Shown: positions 16,701-25,012 of the stretch, in pieces | Layout: each line of letters starts with the position of its first letter | How positions within the stretch are numbered: the stretch's first letter is position 1 | Origin: Acidobacteriota bacterium | GTDB taxonomy: Bacteria; Acidobacteriota; Terriglobia; Terriglobales; Acidobacteriaceae | Reading direction: 5' to 3' | DNA length: 64,000 nt | Assembly: GCA_003225175.1 (NCBI GenBank) | Contig: QIBA01000049.1 | Span: 29,287-93,286 of the forward strand | Notes under the pieces: model-generated | The model's database searches: none | Told to the model about the DNA's origin: nothing | The model's input: the letters and a program-made list of their open reading frames with translations, nothing else | Translations under genes and position numbers: made by a program

Positions 16701-17068
16701 CCGATCAGTTCCACTCCGTACTTGTCCAAAATACCGGCATCGGCAAGCGCCACCGCAAGATTGAGCGCAGTCTGTCCACCGACAGTCGGCAGCAAAGCGA
16801 ACTTCCCGCCGGTCGTTCTCTCGAATTCAACGCGAATGATTTCTTCCAGGTACTCGCGCGTCAGAGGTTCAATATAGGTCCGATCTGCAAGCTCGGGATC
16901 AGTCATGATGGTCGCTGGATTCGAGTTCGCCAGCACAACTTCGTAGCCCTCCGCCTTCAACGCCTTGCAAGCCTGTGTGCCTGAATAATCGAATTCAGCG
17001 GACTGGCCTATGATGATTGGGCCAGAGCCGATCACGAGGATCTTCGAGATGTCGTTACGTCTTGGCAT
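13790..17068 (-). CDS. carB: Carbamoyl-phosphate synthase large subunit
   Basis: The product is 1092 residues, normal for CarB. It makes carbamoyl phosphate from bicarbonate, ammonia and two ATP for pyrimidine and arginine synthesis. The two homologous halves each begin with a pre-ATP-grasp motif ([20 protein letters not shown] near residue 10 and [20 protein letters not shown] near residue 570). Each half has an ATP-grasp domain with [20 protein letters not shown] in the first and [20 protein letters not shown] in the second. The C-terminal MGS-like allosteric domain begins near residue 960 ([13 protein letters not shown]). It is 20 bases downstream of carA, forming a carAB operon. Confidence 0.98.
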   Translation of the reverse strand: MPRRNDISKILVIGSGPIIIGQSAEFDYSGTQACKALKAEGYEVVLANSNPATIMTDPELADRTYIEPLTREYLEEIIRVEFERTTGGKFALLPTVGGQTALNLAVALADAGILDKYGVELIGAQLRAIKMAEDRLLFKDAMTRIGLDVPKSALVNNLRDGLEFSGKIGFPVIIRPSFTLGGSGGGIAYNREELLEILARGLDLSPVHEVLIEESVLGWKEYELEVMRDLRDNVIIICSIENFDPMGVHTGDSITVAPAQTLTDREYQCMRDAAIRVIREIGVETGGSNIQFGVHPATGRMVVIEMNPRVSRSSALASKATGFPIAKIAARLAVGYTLDEIPNDITRKTPACFEPTIDYVVVKIPKWQFEKFPGAEEGLGPQMKSVGEAMAIGRTFKEALMKGVRSLDTGKRSTAEDIEPRRLMQRLVTPHPERLMYLRYALREGHTIKELARITGIDPWFLHQMKEISDMQKEIEKHPADSAPPQIVREAKRMGISDARLADLWKMGDSKGAAEKVRYLRAKNGLKPVFKLVDTCAAEFESYTPYLYSAYEEEDEAPPTPKKKVIILGSGPNRIGQGIEFDYCCCHASFALRDDGYETIMINCNPETVSTDYDTSDRLYFEPLTLEDVLAVYQHEASGGAPVSMIVQFGGQTPLNLSLALKAAGVPIIGTSPESIDLAEDRKRFGKLLEELEIPQPPGALSTSVEEAVAGANRVGYPVLVRPSYVLGGRAMVIAYDDASVVRYMKEAVEYSQERPVLIDHFLEAAVEVDVDALSDGEDVVVAGIMQHIEEAGIHSGDSSCVLPAVDIPRNLLDVMRDYTFRLARALRVIGLMNIQFAIQRDRVYVLEVNPRASRTVPFVSKATGIPLAKIAARLMTGRKLREFLPEYIERRSDLDTGECFFVKSPVFPWTKFPGVDTVLGPEMKSTGEVMGVGNTFGEAFAKAQLSAGQTLPTNGTVFISVADRDKGGLVELGHRFAELGFNIVATHGTASVLENAGLAVERVYKVKEGRPNVVDLIKGDRIQLVVNTPQGQDPWFDEQAIRRAAVTHRIPTLTTIAAARAAAEGIAALQQGQVSVRVLQYLHAERATAAR

Positions 17069-17088
17069 CGTTCAGAACTGATTTCGTC

Positions 17089-18219
17089 TCAACCCTTCCA
17101 CTCGTGCATCATCTTCACAAAGTCGCCGAACAAGTAATGGGAATCATGTGGACCGGGCGAAGCTTCCGGGTGGTACTGCACGGTAAAGAGCGGCATTGTC
17201 TTGTGCCGCATACCCTCGAGTGTGCCGTCGTTCAGATCGAAATGAGTCATCTCCACTTCACTCTGTTTGAGAGAATCAGGATCCACGGCAAAATTGTGGT
17301 TATGGGCTGTGATCTCGATCTTGCCCGTAGTTTCCTGACGCACTGGGTGATTTCCGCCATGATGTCCAAATTTCAACTTGTAAGTTTTTCCTCCGAGTGC
17401 TAAGCCAACGAGCTGATGACCAAGGCAGATTCCGAAAATGGGAGTCTTCCCCGCCAGCTTGCGAATGCTGTCATGCGCGTATGTAACTGGTTCGGGATCG
17501 CCTGGACCGTTGGACAGGAACACACCGTCCGGCTTGAGCGCGAGGACATCTTCTGCGCTGGTTTCCGCCGGCACTACGGTCACGTTGCAGCCTTGGTCTA
17601 CGAGCATCCGCAGGATGTTCTGCTTGATGCCATAGTCGTAGGCAACTACATGCAGCGCGTGCTCAGGACTGAACTCCTTCACTGGCTGACCGGCATAGGT
17701 CAGGATCGGACCCTGATTCCAGGAATAACGCTGCTTAGTACTCACCACTCGGGCGAGGTCGGTGCCGTCCATTTTGGGAATGGAACGAGCCTTAGCCACG
17801 AGCTTGTCCGGATCCGACTCGATCAGCGAGACCACTCCCCGCATCACCCCGTGCGTTCGCAAGTGTCGAACTAGAGCTCGCGAATCAACGTCGGCAATGA
17901 CCGGAATATTGAAGCGTTCCAGGTACTCGTCTGCAGCCTGCTGGGAGCGCCAGTTCGAGCTGATTGGCGAAAATTCGCGAACGACCAGCCCTTCAATGAA
18001 GGGTCGAACAGCTTCGTTGTCTTCGGGATTCGTGCCGTAGTTGCCGATTTGCGGGTTGGTGAGTACTACAATCTGCCCGGCGTAGGATGGATCGGTGAAG
18101 ATTTCCTGGTAGCCGGTAAGAGAGGTATTAAAAACGACTTCCCCGTAGCACTCTGCTTTTGCTCCGTAGCCTTTGCCTCGGAAGATGCGGCCATCTTCCA
18201 GCGCAAGGATTGCTTGCAC
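17089..18219 (-). CDS. carA: Carbamoyl-phosphate synthase small (glutaminase) subunit
   Basis: The 376-residue protein hydrolyses glutamine and passes ammonia to CarB. The N-terminal domain starts [18 protein letters not shown] and includes [19 protein letters not shown]. The class I glutamine amidotransferase domain from about residue 190 shows the catalytic Cys in [17 protein letters not shown] and the His/Glu pair in [17 protein letters not shown] at 18219 follows GGAG with six-base spacing. The leader of about 250 bases up to the divergent receiver gene shows no obvious PyrR site or attenuator by eye. Confidence 0.97.
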   Translation of the reverse strand: MQAILALEDGRIFRGKGYGAKAECYGEVVFNTSLTGYQEIFTDPSYAGQIVVLTNPQIGNYGTNPEDNEAVRPFIEGLVVREFSPISSNWRSQQAADEYLERFNIPVIADVDSRALVRHLRTHGVMRGVVSLIESDPDKLVAKARSIPKMDGTDLARVVSTKQRYSWNQGPILTYAGQPVKEFSPEHALHVVAYDYGIKQNILRMLVDQGCNVTVVPAETSAEDVLALKPDGVFLSNGPGDPEPVTYAHDSIRKLAGKTPIFGICLGHQLVGLALGGKTYKLKFGHHGGNHPVRQETTGKIEITAHNHNFAVDPDSLKQSEVEMTHFDLNDGTLEGMRHKTMPLFTVQYHPEASPGPHDSHYLFGDFVKMMHEWKG

Positions 18220-18468
18220 CTGTTTCTCCGGGGGTGGATTTTACAGATTTTATCACGTTGGAAAAGCTTGAAAACGAGGGTCGCAGTGGAAAATCGGGAC
18301 CTTGCAGCTGGATCTACTACTCCAGGCATCCTTCTGCTCACCTCCGGCAACTAATGCGAATGGAATTCTAGTATCGCTTTTCTATCCCCCAGGTGCTCGC
18401 GCTTAGGTCGCTATCACCGCAGACGTCGGCGTTAAAAGCAAGGAAATCCACGGAAAGGTGCGTTGGGC

Positions 18469-18861
18469 ATGAAAGCCATCCTCTTTGTCGACGATCATGA
18501 AGTGCTGGCTCGCTTGAGTTGCGAGATTCTCGAGATGCAAGGGTATAAGGCGGTGAGCGCCTACAGTGCAAAGGAAGCCTTGGAAAAATTCAGTCAGCAG
18601 GACTTCGACATCCTGGTCACGGACTTCCGTATGGACGGGATGAATGGCGTCGAACTGGCGCATCGGATCCGCGAGAAGAGCCCAAACACTCCCGTGATCA
18701 TCGTCACCGGCTACGGTCCGGTGGATGGCGGAAAAGACGTGAACGCCTGTCTTCCGAAAGAAGATCTCTTTCCTGCCCTCCTCGAAAAAATTAAGTTTTA
18801 CCTCGGTGAAGGAGACGCTGCAACGAGAACCGAGGAACCAGCAAGCGTCGTCAACTCGTAA
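18469..18861 (+). CDS. Stand-alone receiver-domain response regulator
   Basis: This CheY-like protein of 130 residues consists of a single receiver domain. The acidic pair is in ILFVDDHEV, the likely phospho-Asp is in FDILVTDFRMDGMNG (around residue 53), Thr is in VIIVTGYGP and the conserved Lys is in CLPKED. There is no output domain, and no histidine kinase gene lies nearby. ATG 18469 is preferred to the TTG six bases earlier. It is transcribed alone and is followed by a good intrinsic terminator, so it is probably a monocistronic signalling relay. The partner kinase is unknown. Confidence 0.9.
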   Translation: MKAILFVDDHEVLARLSCEILEMQGYKAVSAYSAKEALEKFSQQDFDILVTDFRMDGMNGVELAHRIREKSPNTPVIIVTGYGPVDGGKDVNACLPKEDLFPALLEKIKFYLGEGDAATRTEEPASVVNS

Positions 18862-18882
18862 CCAGCCTGCCCTCCCCCAATC

Positions 18883-18916
18883 CCGGCCTTCGTTTCGACG
18901 AAGGCCGGAGCCTTTT
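18883..18916 (+). terminator. Rho-independent terminator after the receiver gene
   Basis: CCGGCCTTCG at 18883-18892 pairs perfectly with CGAAGGCCGG at 18899-18908 around a six-base loop, followed by AGCCTTTTT. The stem, loop and T-run order is canonical for the plus strand. Confidence 0.85.
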
Positions 18917-18963
18917 TGACGCTGGACGCGGATGAGTCGTGCAATTGCTAGACTTGAATCCTC

Positions 18964-19839
18964 ATGCGTCGCTTGATCATTAACGCCGACGACTTCGGCA
19001 TGACTGCCGGCGTGAATCGCGCGATCTCGGAAGCTCATCGTGCTGGGCTAGTGACGTCGGCGACGGTCATGGCGAACGAGAGTGCAACCGACGACGCCAT
19101 CTCGATCGCAAAGCAGAATCCCTCCCTGCGGACCGGATGCCACATTGTCCTCGTAGATGGCAGGCCATTCTCCGAGCCGCAGAAAGTTTCAACGCTCATC
19201 GATTCCTGGAACGGACATGGCGCAAGCTTTCGAAGAGGCATTCCTCAATTAGCGATTGCATCGGTTGCCGGACGAGTGCGGCAGACGGACGTGCATGACG
19301 AGGCGTCGGCACAGATCGAACGCCTGCAGGCACGTGGACTTGTGCTGTCTCACGTGGACTGTCATATGCATTCGCACATCCTTCCTCTGGTTTTGCGCGG
19401 AGTACTGCAAGCGGCGCGCGAGCATGGGGTGGATGCGGTTCGTAACCCGTTTGAGCCGACCTGGTCCGTGGCAGCCACTCACAAGAGCTCCAGCTTGCGT
19501 TCATGGAATCGCTCTGCTCAGGTAACCGTGCTACGCGCGCTTCACTCGCAATTCCGCAGCACAGTGAACCAGTACGGAATGAAAACAACCGACGGCACCA
19601 TCGGAATTGCAGTTACAGGGCTGCTCAACCGCCAGTTGCTGACGCGCCTGATTGAGTCAATGCCGGAAGGTATATGGGAACTCGTAACCCATCCTGGATA
19701 TAACGATCGCGCCCTCATGGAATCGAGCACCGAGCTCAAACAGTCGCGCACAACCGAACTTGAACTCCTCACCTCTCCGGAAATTCTCGAACTACTTCGC
19801 ATGCGTGGCATCCAGCTGATTGATTATGGCGATTTATGA
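18964..19839 (+). CDS. HpnK/ChbG-type carbohydrate deacetylase (YdjC family)
   Basis: The protein has 291 residues and starts MRRLIINADDFGMTAGVNRA, the YdjC/ChbG opening in which the Asp pair binds metal. Further ligands are in HIVLVDGRPFS (family His) and in LSHVDCHMHSH near residue 120. The TGCHIVL and WELVTHPGYND motifs match HpnK, the hopanoid-biosynthesis-associated member. Family knowledge: these proteins deacetylate N-acetyl sugars, and HpnK is linked to hopanoid side-chain processing. No other hopanoid gene is in the window, so the substrate is uncertain. Confidence 0.85.
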   Translation: MRRLIINADDFGMTAGVNRAISEAHRAGLVTSATVMANESATDDAISIAKQNPSLRTGCHIVLVDGRPFSEPQKVSTLIDSWNGHGASFRRGIPQLAIASVAGRVRQTDVHDEASAQIERLQARGLVLSHVDCHMHSHILPLVLRGVLQAAREHGVDAVRNPFEPTWSVAATHKSSSLRSWNRSAQVTVLRALHSQFRSTVNQYGMKTTDGTIGIAVTGLLNRQLLTRLIESMPEGIWELVTHPGYNDRALMESSTELKQSRTTELELLTSPEILELLRMRGIQLIDYGDL

Positions 19840-20009
19840 GCCATGGTCGCCAGGTTGCACGCTATTGTCAGTGGCGAACTATGTTCGCTGCTATCATGAG
19901 GCCATTTTGCAGTGCAAGGAAAATCCGTCGGTCCGCATTCCGACCTGTGCGGCGTAGGTAAACCGATGGGTCAGGCAATCCATGCGAGCAACGGACTGCG
20001 GAATTTCAA

Positions 20010-20163
20010 ATTCACTGCTTATTCATTGTTATTCACTGTTCCGGAACGACCGACGGAATGCTGCGTTTCTTTTACACCGTTGGGAGCAGGGTGCTTGGGA
20101 GAAATCGTCCGTCGTTCACAATAGCCGACTGCACAAAATTCACTGTTAATTTCGCTGTTCCGT
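20010..20163 (+). repeat. Clustered ATTCACTGTT repeats in a 411-bp intergenic region
   Basis: The region 19840-20250 holds no gene that I can support. At 20010-20043 three degenerate decamers run in tandem (TTCACTGCTT, ATTCATTGTT, ATTCACTGTT) and end CCGGAAC. At 20138-20163 two more units (ATTCACTGTTA, ATTTCGCTGTT) end CCGTGC. The same motif recurs inverted at 38975-39086. A GACCGACGG/ACCGTCGGTC-like palindromic sequence also appears at 20047-20200. The repeats resemble protein-binding or recombination sites, but their function is not known. Confidence 0.6.
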
Positions 20164-20250
20164 GCAAAAGGGGTGACTTCGGGGCAAGACCGTCGGTCGT
20201 CCTCAGCTGAATAGTTGTGGCGTCTAGTCAGCTTGCTCGAAGAGTGGTTC

Positions 20251-21048
20251 TCATTGGCCTAAAGCGATCCGCTGAACGCTGTGAGCTCGGCCCGTTTGCG
20301 GATCGCAATCGATGAGCACGCCGTTAAGGCGAACATCGCCGCGAGCAGCATCGAAACGGTTGGGCATGCTGGTGAGGAATCGCGCCAGCACTTGTTCTTT
20401 CTCTACCCCAATCACGCTGTCATGCGGACCGCTCATGCCGACATCGGTCTGATAGGCGGTCCCATTGGGCAATACGCGTGTGTCTGCTGTGGCAACGTGC
20501 GTGTGGGTACCGAGGACCGCCGTAACGCGTCCGTCGAGATACCAGCCCATGGCGACCTTCTCCGAAGTAGCCTCGGCGTGCATATCCACAACAATGACCT
20601 TGGCGTTGGTTTGTTCGAGCAGTCGGTCCGCAGTGCGGAATGGACAATCGTTTTGAACCATGAAAACGCGTCCTTGCAGGTTCATTACGGCGTAAGGCAC
20701 GCCGCCGCGCGTCATTCCCTCGTAGTGTCCGCTGCCGGGAACGGTCGCGGGATAATTTGCTGGACGCAGCACACGTCGTGCAGCGGAGTTGCCATTCTTC
20801 GTTCCTGCATTGAGATAATCTCCGATCTCTTTCTTATCCCACACGTGATTCCCGGTAGTGAGCACGTCCGCACCGAGCTCGAAGAATTCTTCACAAATCG
20901 CCGGCGTTACACCAAAACCGCCGGCGGCATTCTCAACATTGATTATCAACAACTCGGCTTTATTGCTCTCGACCAGATGGTGCACATGCTCGCGCACAAT
21001 CTTGCGTCCTGGACTTCCGAAGACGTCGCCTATAAACAGAATTTGCAC
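20251..21048 (-). CDS. YmdB-family metallophosphoesterase
   Basis: The protein has 265 residues, starts at GTG 21048 and begins VQILFIGDVFGSPGRKIVRE. Metal-binding motifs of the YmdB/TIGR00282 family follow in order: INVENAAGGFGVTP, LTTGNHVWDKKEI, VDMHAEATSEK, and VLGTHTHVATADTRVLPNGT with YQTDVGMSGPHDSVIG. Family members are dinuclear-metal phosphodiesterases acting on 2',3'-cyclic or cyclic-di nucleotides, and in Bacillus they affect development. The full set of ligands is present, so it should be active. In this window it stands alone. Confidence 0.92.
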   Translation of the reverse strand: MQILFIGDVFGSPGRKIVREHVHHLVESNKAELLIINVENAAGGFGVTPAICEEFFELGADVLTTGNHVWDKKEIGDYLNAGTKNGNSAARRVLRPANYPATVPGSGHYEGMTRGGVPYAVMNLQGRVFMVQNDCPFRTADRLLEQTNAKVIVVDMHAEATSEKVAMGWYLDGRVTAVLGTHTHVATADTRVLPNGTAYQTDVGMSGPHDSVIGVEKEQVLARFLTSMPNRFDAARGDVRLNGVLIDCDPQTGRAHSVQRIALGQ

Positions 21049-21110
21049 TCGTCAGGATAACAGGGGAAAAATTTGAGGTTCAGTTCGCGCGATCGACACT
21101 CAAGACGAAC

Positions 21111-22664
21111 TCATTCGGCAATCTCTACCTCACGCAGGAAATCGTAGTTCCCCGCCGGATCTGGACTTAGATTCTTCACTCTCGCAGTGTGCACGACTAC
21201 ATTATCCAGCGACCACAGATTTAGCGAAGGCAAGTCGCGCAATACTTGTTGTTGGATTCTTGCGTAAATTTCCTTGCGCTTTTCCTGATTGAGTTCGATG
21301 CGGGCCTGTTCTATCCACGCATCCACTTGGGGATTCGAGTAGTAGCTGCGGTTAGCGCGACGCGGCGCGAAGCTCTTGCTGTCCAGGATGTACTCGAATA
21401 TCTCTGGGTCCTGGTTGGCTCCTCCGACCCAGCGCAACGTATACATCTGAAACGCGCCCTTCACGACGTCAGCATAGAACGTGGCGAATTCAAAAGTTCG
21501 TACGTCGAGATCGATCCCGACGTCAAGCAACTGCTCTTGCAGGATCACGGCCAGCAAGCGACTCGTCTCTTCGGTCGAGGTCTTCATGATCAGATGCAGG
21601 CGCTTGCCAGCCTCAGTCGAGTAACCTGCCTGCTGCAATAAATCTTTCGCCTTACGCACGTCCCGTTGATAGCCATGCAGGGTATCGTCGTACGCCCAAT
21701 GCACCGCAGGAATCACACTTGCGACCGGTCGCACTGTGCCACGCCACAGGTAATCGATGATCGGTTGCACATCAATTGCGTAAGCAATTGCCTGGCGCAC
21801 GCGGATATCGCTCAGTATCGGATCGCGAAGATTAAAAGCCAGGTACTGCACAGATGTTCCTGGAGCTTGCTCGACCACCAGACTTCGATCTGCTCGCAAC
21901 GATCGAACCATATCTGCGGTAAGCGCATTGACCTCAACATCAGCGCTTCCCTTTCGCAATTCGAGGGCGCGAGTGGTCGTGTCTGGCACGACAGCAAAGC
22001 GAACACGTTCCACTTTGGGCTTGTCTGCCCAATAGTCATCGTTGCGGACGATCACCACTTCATTGTCCTGCTCATTCTTTACTAACTTGAATGGCCCACT
22101 GCCGACGAGATGCTGATTAAAGCTCTTGTCGCTACCATAGGGAACAATTCCGATGGCGCCATCGGACAAATTCCATGGAAGTCCCGAATCGGGCTCCTGC
22201 ATGTGGAAAATCACCGTCTGGTCGTCGGATGCCTCGATGCTCGCGATGTGCTGATAGCTCGTAGTAGCTGTTTTAGAGCTGACGACTGTTCCATCGGTCA
22301 TCGAGTCAATGCTCCACTTCACATCTCTGGCCCTAAGCGCGCGGCCATCGTGAAAGCGAATCCCCTTTCGCAAGTGAAAGACATATGTCAGCGGATCGCG
22401 AGTCTCCCAACTTTCAGCGACCCATGGCTTCAAATTGAAGTGCTCGTCTTTGCGCACGAGCGAATCGAACAACAATTCGTCGATGCGCTCCGATTGGGCA
22501 TCGGTACCAATGCGTGGATCAAGATTCGCCGGACTGGACTCAATGAGAAGAGTAATTGTGTTGGGATCGGCACGACTGCGGGAGCAGCCAACCAGGAGCA
22601 GTAGGACGAGCAATACGAAGACGATGTGGCGTTTCGCCAACTTGAGCTGTGAACTAAAACTCAT
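21111..22664 (-). CDS. Oligopeptide-type ABC transporter substrate-binding lipoprotein
   Basis: The start at ATG 22664 is preferred to an upstream ATG at 22742. It overlaps the anmK stop as ATGA and gives MSFSSQLKLAKRHIVFVLLV followed by the lipobox LLVGC, so this is a lipoprotein of about 517 residues. The rest is SBP_bac_5 family: DPRIGTDAQSERIDELLFDS, the signature WVAESWETRDPLTYVFHLRK, and VRQAIAYAIDVQPIID. It should bind peptides or sugar-peptides outside the membrane. No permease or ATPase gene is adjacent. Coupling to anmK and nagZ suggests a murein-peptide ligand (inference). Confidence 0.88.
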   Translation of the reverse strand: MSFSSQLKLAKRHIVFVLLVLLLLVGCSRSRADPNTITLLIESSPANLDPRIGTDAQSERIDELLFDSLVRKDEHFNLKPWVAESWETRDPLTYVFHLRKGIRFHDGRALRARDVKWSIDSMTDGTVVSSKTATTSYQHIASIEASDDQTVIFHMQEPDSGLPWNLSDGAIGIVPYGSDKSFNQHLVGSGPFKLVKNEQDNEVVIVRNDDYWADKPKVERVRFAVVPDTTTRALELRKGSADVEVNALTADMVRSLRADRSLVVEQAPGTSVQYLAFNLRDPILSDIRVRQAIAYAIDVQPIIDYLWRGTVRPVASVIPAVHWAYDDTLHGYQRDVRKAKDLLQQAGYSTEAGKRLHLIMKTSTEETSRLLAVILQEQLLDVGIDLDVRTFEFATFYADVVKGAFQMYTLRWVGGANQDPEIFEYILDSKSFAPRRANRSYYSNPQVDAWIEQARIELNQEKRKEIYARIQQQVLRDLPSLNLWSLDNVVVHTARVKNLSPDPAGNYDFLREVEIAE

Positions 22665-23833
22665 GGATAACTGATCTTGCCCAAAACTGCGCGTCGGTTC
22701 GCCCCAGTTGCACTGGGCACATTTCCTGGCTGTCGGTTCCATGTTTGATAGGCGAGCAACGCGAATGCGACAGCTTCCTTCGCCTGGCTTGGTAAACCCA
22801 AGTCATCGGAGGTGAGCACACGAAAGCCGAGCGGCCTAACCTGTTCCGAGATCATGCGCATCAGTGTTTTGTTCTGTACGCCACCGCCGCTGGCGACGTA
22901 CTCACGCTTGCCGCCAAGCGAGTGCTCCGCATGAAATGTAGACAGCGTCCTTCGCAATGAATCACCGATTGATGCTGCTGTCAGGGCAGTCGCCGTTGCT
23001 AGAATATCGAACCTGTCTGCTCGCGTCCCACACCAGCGAAGAAATTGGGCGACGAATTCGCGTCCGAATTCCTCGCGTCCTGCGCTCTTAGGTGGCCTGC
23101 GGCGAAAAAAAGGGTGCTCTAGACCACGAGCTAGCGCGCGCTGGATAACCATGCCTTTAGCTGCAAGCGCGCCGTTAGCGTCATAGGCTTTCCTGAAGAG
23201 CTTCTGCGCGCAAGCATCAATCACCATGTTTCCCGGACCAGTATCAAACCCGATGACCTGCTCCATTTTCCCAAGATGGCTTCCCCTAGGGATAATGGTG
23301 AGATTCCCGATGCCCCCAAGATTCTGAAGTACCCGGAGCTTCCTGGTATCACTGTAGTAGGCGACATCGAGCAAAGGAACCAGCGGTGCTCCGTTGCCTC
23401 CGACAGCCATGTCCCCGGGGCGGAAATCGGAGACGACTGGGACTCCGAGACGAGCTGCCAGAATTGCTCCTTCGCCAGTCTGCCACGTCGTCGAGATCAG
23501 TCGTCCAAGAAAAGCCGTGGGCGCACCTTGGTGATAGAGAGTCTGGCCATGGCAGCCAACCACCTGGACTTCAATTTTTTGATTGTCCACAGCTTTCGCT
23601 ACAGCCTCGGCATACAGCTCGCCCAGCAAGAAATTCATCCGTGCAAGATCAGCAACGCGCGCAGAACGCGCATTCATAGCAGCGAGCACCGCTCGCCGTA
23701 CCACATTGGGATAAGCGAAATGCTCATGCGCAAGCAGCCTTAAGCGGAGCGTTCGTTCCTTTCCCGCAATTCGGACAAGCGCAACGTCAATGCCATCGGC
23801 CGAGGTGCCGCTCATCACACCAGCAACGATCAT
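22661..23833 (-). CDS. anmK: Anhydro-N-acetylmuramic acid kinase
   Basis: The enzyme opens and phosphorylates 1,6-anhydro-MurNAc to MurNAc-6-phosphate during cell-wall recycling. The 390 residues start MIVAGVMSGTSADGIDVALV, the family signature. CHGQTLYHQGAP, ISTTWQTGEGAILAARLGVP, NLGGIGNLT and IGFDTGPGNMVID follow in order. Residues of the ATPase fold appear intact. The ATG overlaps the nagZ stop and the stop overlaps the lipoprotein start, both as ATGA, so the three genes form a tightly coupled operon. No murQ is visible here. Confidence 0.95.
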   Translation of the reverse strand: MIVAGVMSGTSADGIDVALVRIAGKERTLRLRLLAHEHFAYPNVVRRAVLAAMNARSARVADLARMNFLLGELYAEAVAKAVDNQKIEVQVVGCHGQTLYHQGAPTAFLGRLISTTWQTGEGAILAARLGVPVVSDFRPGDMAVGGNGAPLVPLLDVAYYSDTRKLRVLQNLGGIGNLTIIPRGSHLGKMEQVIGFDTGPGNMVIDACAQKLFRKAYDANGALAAKGMVIQRALARGLEHPFFRRRPPKSAGREEFGREFVAQFLRWCGTRADRFDILATATALTAASIGDSLRRTLSTFHAEHSLGGKREYVASGGGVQNKTLMRMISEQVRPLGFRVLTSDDLGLPSQAKEAVAFALLAYQTWNRQPGNVPSATGANRRAVLGKISYP

Positions 23834-24945
23834 AGCCAGCCTGCGGCCGACTCCCTCTCGACCTCGTGCGCGAAGTTGTGCATCTTCGCCTTCAGATTCT
23901 CGATCTCAGTGGAGGTGGGCTCCATTGCCATCGTCTGCTTCAGTGCCTTATTCGATGTTTTGAGGCGCAGCACTCGATCTGCAGCTCGCGTCACGACGTC
24001 GGCAAATTTACGATCTCGCTCAGCCTCCTGCAAGACGGCTTCATAACAGCGCCAAACAAATTCTTCCTTCTGACAGACGAGGAAGATATCTGCTCCAGCT
24101 CGTAACGTCCCAAGAGCAGCATCTTCCATTGACGCCGCAGCCAGCACTCCACCCATCTCGAGATCGTCAGAGATCACCAGGCCGCGATACCCGATCTTTT
24201 TTTTCAGCACGTCAGTTATCCACGCGCGCGACAAGGAAGCAGGCGTCTTTGGATCCTGCTTCGACGCTCTTGGATAAGTCGCATGAGCAACCATGACGAA
24301 GGGAACAGCCTTGCTCAACTCGTGGTAAGGCCGGAGATCCTCTGACCAGAGTTGATCCCATCTGCGCTGAATCGCTGGTAGCTCCCTGTGCGTATCCAGA
24401 TCAGCGCCTCCCAATCCGGGAAAGTGCTTGCCACAGCCGAGAACCTTTGCCGATGTTAGACCCTTCAGGAATTGCTGCGCATACCGAATCACACTCTTGG
24501 GATTATCGGAAACCGTTCTTGAAGTGAGCACATGACGTGCTTCGGGGAGATCGAGGTCAAAGACTGGAGCAAAGTCCACGTTAAAACCGAGCGCTCGAAC
24601 CTCTTCGCCTATAATCCGGCCGTGCTTTTCGAACAGCTTCTCCGAGTCAGTGCGGAAGACATCTGCCGCCGACGGCGCGGGTGCAATGATATTGCGCAGG
24701 CGATCGACAGTGCCGCCTTCGAGGTCCACGCAGCGAAAGAGCGGTGTGTTGACTGCCGTCTGGCAGATGCGCAGCAATTGCGCGCACTGATGCGGTGATT
24801 GAATGTTGCGGGCGAAGAGAATGACGCCGCCAGGATGCATGCTCGTGAGCAACCGTCCCGTAGCGGGAGAGACTTCGGGCCCCTCGAGGCCCATAATCAG
24901 CAATTGTCCAACACGATGGCGTAGCGGGAGTGAGGAGGCTCTCAT
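23830..24945 (-). CDS. nagZ: Glycoside hydrolase family 3, NagZ-like beta-N-acetylhexosaminidase
   Basis: The 371 residues start MRASSLPLRHRVGQLLIMGL. NagZ-type motifs are present: CGKHFPGLGGADLDTHRELP holds the flexible loop with the Asp/His catalytic dyad, VMVAHATYPRAS follows, and the nucleophile Asp is in VISDDLEMGGVLAA. NagZ removes GlcNAc from anhydro-muropeptides in the cytosol. There is no signal peptide, as expected. It is the first gene of the nagZ-anmK-lipoprotein operon, and this order supports peptidoglycan recycling rather than chitin use. Confidence 0.92.
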   Translation of the reverse strand: MRASSLPLRHRVGQLLIMGLEGPEVSPATGRLLTSMHPGGVILFARNIQSPHQCAQLLRICQTAVNTPLFRCVDLEGGTVDRLRNIIAPAPSAADVFRTDSEKLFEKHGRIIGEEVRALGFNVDFAPVFDLDLPEARHVLTSRTVSDNPKSVIRYAQQFLKGLTSAKVLGCGKHFPGLGGADLDTHRELPAIQRRWDQLWSEDLRPYHELSKAVPFVMVAHATYPRASKQDPKTPASLSRAWITDVLKKKIGYRGLVISDDLEMGGVLAAASMEDAALGTLRAGADIFLVCQKEEFVWRCYEAVLQEAERDRKFADVVTRAADRVLRLKTSNKALKQTMAMEPTSTEIENLKAKMHNFAHEVERESAAGWL

Positions 24946-25012
24946 GTCGTACGTCGAGTGTAAGACAGCCTCTCGGCTTTCGGCTATGGCAGGGCAGCTA
25001 GAACTGCACTAG

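Noticed and set aside
15125..16984. A 619-codon plus-strand open frame opposite carB
   Set aside because: It is fully antisense to an intact, highly conserved carB, its translation is rich in His/Arg/Cys with no recognisable domain, and it has no ribosome site. It is a codon-bias shadow.
18220..18468. Possible attenuator or PyrR-binding leader before carA
   Set aside because: No terminator/antiterminator pair or consensus PyrR loop could be recognised by eye on the minus strand.
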